Assembly: GCA_001630475.1 (NCBI GenBank)
Contig: KV419431.1
Location: forward strand, 4,869-44,412
Direction: 5' to 3'
Length of the DNA stretch: 39,544 bases
Source: Sistotremastrum niveocremeum HHB9708
Taxonomy: Eukaryota > Basidiomycota > Agaricomycetes > Sistotremastrales > Sistotremastraceae
In this document: positions 32,958 through 39,544 of the stretch, piece by piece
Layout of the letters: each line of letters begins with the position of its first letter
Numbering within the stretch: position 1 is the first letter of the stretch
Notes under the pieces: generated by a model
What the model was told of the DNA's origin: nothing
Seen by the model: the letters and a program-made list of their open reading frames with translations, nothing else
Databases searched by the model: none
Made by a program: the position numbers and the translations under genes

Positions 32958-34600
32958 ATCGAATGGTACGTCCTATGAATCCTTCTGTGTGTAGATTATT
33001 CTCGACCAACTTTCTTTGCAGCTTGGTGGCTCGTCAGTCTTCGATATCGCCATCTTTCATTATTTGTCCGTCGTCATCTATCTATCTCACTCTCAAATAT
33101 CGTCTTCCGTCTGTCTGCGCGAATTCTGGAATACCACACAGCATATCTCGCATTATCTATATTGTCCCAGGCCCGGTAGTCATTTCACGACTTGCCGGCG
33201 CTTATGGGATGGACCACCATTGACGGTCTACCTTTTGCCTCAGCGGCCTACTGTCGTGAATTATCCATCAGTCAAATCTCATAAACCCGCACAATCTCTA
33301 GTTTCGGACGCTCAAGAGTCGATGACCTGAGATGTCCTTCAAGTTTCGTGGCTTTTCTCGTGTAGCCGCAGCAAGGTCAAATCTGAACGTCTCAGTAATC
33401 AATGGTCGAAGATTGAAACAGACTGTGCGATATTCGCCGAGAACATCGAGCAAAAATATGGGTTCCAAGATGTGCGTAGAGAGCTATGGATGCTAAAGGT
33501 CGGAGGCTTCGATCGAGGTGCGTGAGTCGTCGCCGTACCGCGTGTCCATGGAGCTGAAGACGTGGATAGATCTACTGAATGTTGGGCCTCAGCATCCCTC
33601 CTTCTTTTCGCGTCTCTCTTCCCCAATATTCAGCTGCCTACTCTTGAATACTATCCAGTCGGCAGAGCTGGAGACCGAATAGAGCATTGAGATTTCAACT
33701 TGGTTCTTCCTATTCGTACTCAGGCTAGGCTCCATACACGGAAGTACAGTTGAGATCTGCCGGAGAAATTCAGGGTACGGGATTGAGCTCGCTCTTTCCG
33801 ATGGCTCATCCACGTTTGTTAGGAGAAGAAAACTCTGCCTTGTCAACTGCACCTATTTCACTCGCAGTTGCTTTCGACCGTCTCAAATAGTGCGTGTTTC
33901 CAAGTTTTCGTCTTCTTCGCCCCTTCATGTCAAGACCAGATCTATTAATGCCCCCTCTTCCGTTATCTTCGACGATCTTCTCATCCTCATCTTCGTCCCT
34001 CATTATCCACGACTTCCTTTCGGATTCACACAGGTTTCATGCCGCGTCAATCTTCTCTTCTTTTGCGCATGCATATCATGCTCGTCAAACGTCTCAGCCA
34101 CCAAGCCGACATGCTCCCTCGCAATCACTCCTCGTAAGCGCACAAATCCATCTGTCATGTCACCAACTGGGCTTCTTCGTCCTTTTCTCGCTCCATCTCA
34201 AACCCTAAAAGCTCCGCCTCCAATATCTTCGATCGAGCATGAGTCTTCGAACTGCACAATGAACACACATTCAATGTCGTGGCTATCCAGCGCTCTGCTT
34301 CGGCCCACTCGACTTCTGTATCTTCAAAAAAAGACCAAGCAAGAGCCACCGCAGATCAAGATACTACTGTGATACGACTCTGGCGACATTCTGCTTACCT
34401 ACGTCTCGTACTGAGAACCGGACCGCAAACAACAACGATTGAGAGCAAGATTAGAAGTCGAGAGGATGTAGGGAGCGAATCTGATTTGCGTGATCTACGG
34501 AGGCAGATTTCGTCCTGATTTTTGTCAAGTTTGAGTCCTCATGCATCATGCACCATGATTTGTGATATAGTTCTATCTGTATGATCCCATAGTAATCACG
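32958..34600 (+). other. Probable 5' part of the partner locus of copy 5
   Basis: Several + strand open stretches (33016-33330, 33890-34372) are interspersed with possible short introns, but I could not assemble a gene. The segment ending near 34370 carries IEHESSNCTMN, matching IEHEVSICTMN in the broken partner of copy 2 (about 21690, - strand), which supports a shared family of partner genes. A - strand open stretch at 33589-33852 cannot be excluded. Confidence 0.3.
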
Positions 34601-35850
34601 AAACCTCACAAGTCACTTGCCATGCAATTTCCTCGCTCGATTTTCCAGCGAGTACAAACAAAGACAATCAAGCTCCATCATCAACGACATCCTCGCGACG
34701 ACCATACCAAGATTTTGTTCCTCACCCTCAATCAAGTCCACAGATTCTTCTATGAATTCTCTTAGGTAACCTCATCGGGCCAAGGGTGAATTACTTATGA
34801 ATCGAAGAACAAGCATTCGAAACCGAAGAAAATAAGCGCTCAAGCGTCGAACGATATCTACCTCGAGATCTCGTCGTGACAATGCTGGACTTCGATTTCA
34901 AGACAAAAGATGGGCCCTCTGTTGATCAAAGAGTGTCTCACCATCGTCAAAAAATCTCTGGCGACGGAATCTCTCACATCTGGTCTCCCCGCTAGCGCTT
35001 CCCTATTCATGCTGGACATTAAGGATCAGGACTCGCACAGACCTCGGTAGCATTCAAGTATCTCCCACAATAGCTCCAGCTTCTGAAATACCAAGACACA
35101 ACACTCGATCGATTGGAGGACCGCAAAATTCAGTGCATCAAAAAGCCGTTGAATCGATCGAGAATTACAGCCAGCTCGAGTGTGGATCTTGGGGGTGTGT
35201 GCGTGTGATGGCAGGGATGCGTGATGAGCAGCAAAGAGGTCGATTGTAGAGTTGTGTTTTTGTGGGCTGGAAGCCTGGAAGGAGTGCGTCCTGATTTATT
35301 TCGAAGCTGTTCTCAATCGCTGACTGACTTGCATCGATCATTCTGTACTCGGATTTTATAGACCTGAAACAACGCTCTGGTGCTTCCGTAATCAACGGCG
35401 AACTGGCAGCCCGATGGCTATCCTGATCCCAAATCACTTTCTATCACTTCAAATTTTTCTTCGGCGAATTTCTTCTGAGAAGACACTCGAAGCCTTCTCT
35501 GTTGTGTGCTCATCGAATTGCATCATACTCTCCCCAACGCGTCTCAGCTGCTCATCGGGACTTCAAACAACGATGATCAGAAGATTCTCTTCCTTCGTGA
35601 TGTCAGACACGACGTCTTGCACTACAATCTCGTGAAGACTCCTCCAGATCAGCCGAACTCCTGTCATGCCTTTTGTCTTCAACTTGCTCAACATATTTTC
35701 TCGTCGTGTCCACCGTTCTCAAGAATTTAAGACGGCTCCTTTGTCTCAAATTTCTACTACTGTAATTCACAACTCTACGCCGTAGATTCATTCCGGTAGT
35801 CAAAATATGCTAAGAAATTTGTGAGAATATTCGAGCGGGTGAACCGCGGT
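34601..35850 (+). pseudogene. Partner-locus block after copy 5, degenerate inverted duplicate of 9760-11000
   Basis: The + strand matches the - strand of 11000-9760 in order: LTLNQVHRFFYEFS (about 34720-34765), then LLKYQDTTLDRLED (about 35070), a shared 3' segment to 35400, then ILIPNHFLSL, RRISSEKTLEAF and LRDVRHDVLHYNL (35414-35640). In-frame stops follow YEFS and SIKYLPQ-like sequence where the copy 1 partner stays open, so this version looks dead. Runs of near-identical DNA (for example GCTGACTGACTTGCATCGATC at 35320-35340) indicate a fairly recent segmental duplication. Confidence 0.5.
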
Positions 35851-36371
35851 ACCAATCAGTCTTCTCTATGGGCATTCTCTAAATCAGGCGACCGATCAAA
35901 GGCTGCCTGCGAATCCGGAGCGAGAAGTGCATCGGACACAGGCTCGGTCGACGCGATAACGGGTGGAGGATGATTGAGGGTGAGCATGGGAGTATTCATA
36001 TCAGAGTTTGGATCTGCGAAAGGGACAGTGTCATCGGCGATATTCTCTGGAGCGGCGGAAATGGAGTCGATGGAAGGGGAGAGGAGAGAGTCTGGTTGCG
36101 AGGAAGTGTTGGGAGTCGGATCGTGAGGCGCCCAGTGGGACGGTGATGCTGATCGGATGGATGTAGAGGCGATCGCGCCGGTGGAAGAAGAGATGGTATT
36201 CAGTTCTGCGGGGACGGTCAACAGAATGCAGAGGGAGAGACGAGGATGACTCACCTGTTAACAGATCGCGGGCGCGAGAGCGAGTGTCATCACCAATGAT
36301 AAACCAATAGCCGGCCACATCGCAGATTGCGTTACGAACGCATAGCTGGAGGAATCGACGGACAGCAGTAG

Positions 36372-37064
36372 TGAAGGAATCTGCGTCACCACTGTGGCGC
36401 AGGCGAGAAAGGAGGTTCGGGGCGATGCGGGAACACGTAGGGCTCGTAGATAGAACCTTTGTAGTGTAAGCCACAGAAATAGAGAGTGCAGAAATGGATG
36501 GAAATGCGAATGTGTATGATTTTAGAGAGTTTGGAGAGACTGAGACTTGGAGGGAGAACTTGAGAAGTTACAGGCAGTCCTCTTGACTCCTGCAATCGAC
36601 TCTTGAACTCTTAGACTGGGTGAGATCGCACAATGAGAGATGAACTCGCTCTGATTGGGAACTAAGGAAAATACATGAGAAGTAAGGCCTCTATTTATAC
36701 TAGTACGTCTCAGGAGCTCGGATATACTACTAATAGTCCATATGCGATGTATCGAGGAGTTCATGAAGAGAAAAGGAGAAAGTCGAGGGGAATATCGAGG
36801 GGGAAGTGGAGCCGAAGTGTTTTTATGAGGTTTTTCTAGGGGTTTTGTGTCGGCTTGTGGAGTCGTATATTGAGTCTGAGAGGGGTTTCGATGACATTAG
36901 GAGTGTGGGCGATTCGATAGGAGTGAGGGGTGAATTGATATAGCGATGATTTCGAGGGGTTTCGACGAGGCGAGGGGAGAGGTCGGAGTCTCGGAAGCTC
37001 GGACTTATCGGACTTAAGGGGACTTGGGACTTCGAGAGGCAAGAATACTCTATTATTCTCTACA
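36372..37064 (-). mobile_element. Solo LTR, 693 bp, inside copy 5
   Basis: It lies between the family-conserved SDST and AVRRFL. The boundaries read TG..CA, with 4-bp GTAG on both sides (36368-36371 and 37065-37068). On the - strand it starts TGTAGAGAATAATAG and has a TATA box in TAGTATAAATAGAGG about 365 nt in, as expected for a U3-R-U5 LTR. It ends GATTCCTTCA. It contains no coding domain, so it is a solo LTR left by LTR-LTR recombination. Superfamily (Ty3-like or copia-like) cannot be decided without internal sequence. Confidence 0.7.
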
Positions 37065-37390
37065 GTAGAGTCGGAGAATTGTGAGAGGGGGAAGGAAGTC
37101 AGATAGGCGATGATCGTATCGCTAGTCTCCCTCCAAGTGTAAGAGTGTGGATGTCGAGAGAAGTAGTCGATGAGAGGGGACAGATCGATGTCAGTCGGAG
37201 GAGAAGCGAGAACAGCAAAGACTTGGGAGAGGGATCGACGACCAATTCGGGTATGATCGACTGTTTTGACGAATTCATTGATTCCGCGCAGAAGTTCGTC
37301 ATTGCGATCTTCAACAATGAAGTCGACAACAGAAGAGAAGTGGTAGTCACGTGGATCCTGAATGTAGGATTTGATGAGGTCGAGTCGATG

Positions 37391-37997
37391 TAGCCTGAGG
37401 ATAAGCACCGTTCTGCGTCGGACACGCCGGAGATAAACTCCGATGTATTTTCTTATTTGGCTTTCGCGCCAAATATGGAAAACCTTCGCAGAAGGGCTTG
37501 AGGCAAGTTCATTAGAAGGGGGGGCATACATCGTCGAGCGGTTTCAAACTCTCTGATGACCTCGGGATCCCAGGATTTTTTGTTTTTCTATACTTCTGCT
37601 CTATATACACCTTCTCTGGAAAAAATAATAATTTAATATTGGGTCCAAGTACTGTATCTGATATATACCCGACAACCACATTGTTGACGGAAATCACCCA
37701 AACCACCCAGCAATTTGTCTGAGAACTCTCCGAAATTTACAGCCAACGTCGAAAACATCTCAACATGCCTTAACACAACCATTAATAATACTTGCAACTA
37801 CCAGGTGAAAATTGAAGGGATGGGCCGTAATAAAGTGTTTGAGGCAGCACAGCAAGTATGCCCCCCCTTCTAATGAACTTGCCTCAAGCCCTTCTGCGAA
37901 GGTTTTCCATATTTGGCGCGAAAGCCAAACATGAAAATACATCTGAGTTTATCTCCGAGAGTGCCATTCGCTGAACGAGCTTGAGGTTCTCAGGCTA
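37391..37997. mobile_element. Mutator-like miniature element, 607 bp
   Basis: Terminal inverted repeats of about 140 bp (37391-37529 and 37856-37997) begin TAGCCTGAG and are most similar in their inner parts (GGCTTTCGCGCCAAATATGG). They are flanked by the 9-bp duplication GAGTCGATG (37382-37390 and 37998-38006). Long inverted repeats with a 9-bp duplication fit the Mutator superfamily. The 326-bp centre has no ORF of note, so it is non-autonomous. Confidence 0.8.
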
Positions 37998-38849
37998 GAG
38001 TCGATGGACGTGGGAGAAGATCCGCGTGACGTCATCTCCCTTTCCCTCTTCAAGAAGGTCGTAGCAATGTTTCTCCGCCAAGTAAAAGATTGTCTGGCGA
38101 TCTCCCAACTTCCCCTCGTGGTTATACGAGCACAACACACGGGCGACGCATTCCTCCAATGGGAGAAGAGCGAGAGGACGGAGATCGGTGTTGTCTGCTC
38201 TGAATGACGCGTAGTAGACCTCAGCGATGAATCGGTCGGCTAAAGGACAGACGCTGGCAAGGACTTGGATCTGCTTCGGAGTGATGATCTCCATTGATTT
38301 TTCGTTCTGATCCTTGACAAACTGAGTCATCCGCGCTCTGAGCGTCTCCCGGACCCTGATTGAAGTGTCCGTCGCCGTCAATCGATTCCACGTCTTCGCC
38401 AACTGATCAGCTGTTCCCTCCCCATCTTCGAACCATTCAACATATGAGAATGACCCTACCGCTCTTTCCAACAACTTTGGGTCGCTCGCTTCCGCAATCA
38501 AATCCATGAACGCCCCTACGAGTTTCTTCTGATCATCCTGGTCCAAGTCGATCCTCCAATGATCGACCAGCAGTGAACACAGCCACAACGGCCATGCAAT
38601 TGTCTTCCCAGCAATAGGGAGTATACGTAGTACTCGATAAAATGGGATACTCATAATCCGGTAATCCAACCAACGCGATATCTTGTCCACCTTGTGCATC
38701 AGCTTGTCGAATGCGGCACTCAAGGCTCTTGCTGCCTGATAAAGTAGGTGACTGAATGGACCCCCAAACGGTGAAACTTCGTAAACCAGCGCATGTGTTG
38801 TTGCGGCCAGCACTACTACCAAGATACCAGACGAGAGAACGACGCCGAG

Positions 38850-39355
38850 TAGAGTTCCAAAGTCCAGTCACGACTGGACTTTTTCCAAAATTCCTCATGA
38901 CTGGCAACTGCGACCGGTTGCCAAATTCCAAATTTGCTGTGACTGGCAACTGCAACTGCAGTTGCAGTCCGGCAACCAGTCATCAAATGACCAGTCACGA
39001 CCAGTTGCCTGCCCTATAAATGTAATATTTTAATGATTAATATATTGTTTTACCCTCTTATATGTAGTCTATTGGTGTCTATTGATCATATATATACTGT
39101 ATATACATCATATACCATGAATACATGCTCATACATGGGGAAAATACCACTACATGACCCTCTGAACACCCTAGTTGGGGACCCTTAAGGGTCTTCCCTG
39201 AGCATCGGTCGCGACCGTGGTCACGACTGGTCATGACTGCGGTTGCTGGTTGCCTGATTTTCAGAAACCAAGGCAACCGGCAACTGCAGTCCAGTCGCGA
39301 CTTCGGTCCGGTTGCCCAATACGACCAGTCACATGGACTGGACCTTGGAACTCTA
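38850..39355. mobile_element. hAT-like 506-bp miniature element, copy B
   Basis: Inverted ends TAGAGTTCCAAAGTCCAGTC and TAGAGTTCCAAGGTCCAGTC, 8-bp duplication ACGCCGAG (38842-38849 and 39356-39363). It has the same length as copy A (105-3037 minus its nested element) and lies in the opposite orientation. It interrupts the copy 5 coding sequence between the third and fourth membrane segments; the flanks join in frame. Confidence 0.92.
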
Positions 39356-39449
39356 ACGCCGAGTACCCAAGCTGCAAAGATTCTTGGCGTGCTCCGCTCA
39401 AACGATCCACTGAGGTTCAGAATCTGATAGAGCAGGCCGGTCATGAAGA

Positions 39450-39544
39450 TAGTGTTCTGAGGTCCAGTCACGACTGGACTTTTGACCTCCGGAGGGTGTG
39501 ACTGGCAACTGCCGGTCCAGTTGCCGTCCAAAATTTGGTGTGAC
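39450..39544. mobile_element. Third hAT-like element, cut by the window edge
   Basis: It starts TAGTGTTCTGAGGTCCAGTC, resembling the nested element's TAGTGTTTCGAAGTCC, followed by CAGTCACGACTGG repeats. It sits in copy 5 immediately upstream of IFMTGLLYQ. The 8 bases before it are CATGAAGA (39442-39449), the predicted target duplication. Its length is unknown. Confidence 0.7.

Larger units (their letters stand above)
35856..39449 (-). pseudogene. DUF6535 family copy 5, split by four transposon insertions
   Basis: Only the 3' part is in the window. From the gene's 5' side: residues from the third membrane segment (IFMTGLLYQILNLSG, 39449-39364); a hAT-like element (38850-39355); then VVLSSGILVVVLAATTHALV through IFSHVHRL (38841-37998); a Mutator-like element (37391-37997); then HRLDLIKSYIQDP through SQFSDST (37390-37065); a solo LTR (36372-37064); then AVRRFLQLC through the end of exon 5 (36371-36255). 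Intron 5 is 36254-36206 (GTGAGT..GCAG), and the last exon 36205-35856 ends AAFDRSPDLENAHRED. A further hAT-like element starts at 39450. Every block is open in the family frame, and each insertion has duplicated its target, so no other inactivating change is visible. Tail and partner locus are closest to copy 1. Confidence 0.85.

Noticed and set aside
36031-36474. 147-codon - strand frame as a separate gene
   Set aside because: It is part of the solo LTR plus the end of exon 5 and intron 5 of copy 5 read through.
36372-37064. Insertion in copy 5 as a DNA transposon with a 6-bp CTACTG duplication
   Set aside because: No inverted repeats at those ends; the TG..CA boundaries, TATA-box position and 4-bp GTAG duplication fit an LTR better, though the exact duplication length is ambiguous.

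Overview
The window looks like fungal nuclear DNA, most probably from a basidiomycete yeast or relative (Tremellomycetes-like). The reasons are very short (about 46-70 nt) GT-AG introns with GTGAGT/GTACGT-type donors, pyrimidine-rich leaders upstream of start codons, a Ty1/copia retrotransposon, several DNA transposons, and a multigene family with a basidiomycete-type DUF6535 membrane domain. No rRNA, tRNA, CRISPR or bacterial operon signal was seen.

The backbone is a mirrored array of six copies of one gene family, called copies 0-5 here. Copy 0 is a 3' remnant (+, 3597-4003). Copies 1 (+, 6744-9430), 2 (+, 13062-16272) and 3 (+, 23359-26386) point right. Copies 4 (-, 29230-32178) and 5 (-, 35856 to beyond the right edge) point left. 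Copies 1-4 share the same six-exon structure: a cytoplasmic N-terminal coiled-coil region, four membrane segments in a DUF6535 block, a long helical conserved region, and a Pro/Ser-rich variable tail with a recurring terminal motif. Copies 2, 3 and 4 are intact on paper (976, 864 and 897 aa). Copy 1 has a damaged or re-spliced tail. Copy 5 is broken by four separate transposon insertions.

Between the family members lie intron-rich partner loci that run convergently to the preceding copy: - strand after copies 0-3, + strand after copies 4 and 5. I could not name them. Two of them (after copies 1 and 5) are clear inverted duplicates over about 1.2 kb, and the one after copy 5 is degenerate. The array is therefore a chain of [DUF6535 gene + convergent partner] units with an inversion centre near 27-28 kb.

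Mobile DNA accounts for much of the damage. (i) Two 506-bp hAT-like miniature elements sit near the two ends of the window, each with an 8-bp target duplication. (ii) The left one carries a nested 2419-bp hAT-like element with its own 8-bp duplication. (iii) A third hAT-like element is cut by the right edge. (iv) A 607-bp element with about 140-bp terminal inverted repeats and a 9-bp duplication is Mutator-like. (v) A 693-bp solo LTR sits in copy 5, and a similar LTR-like segment cuts copy 0. (vi) A 4423-bp copia element (17084-21506, - strand) has LTRs that I read as identical, a 5-bp duplication, a half-tRNA-iMet primer site and an intact 1248-aa pol but no gag. It sits a few bases from a splice donor in the partner gene after copy 2.
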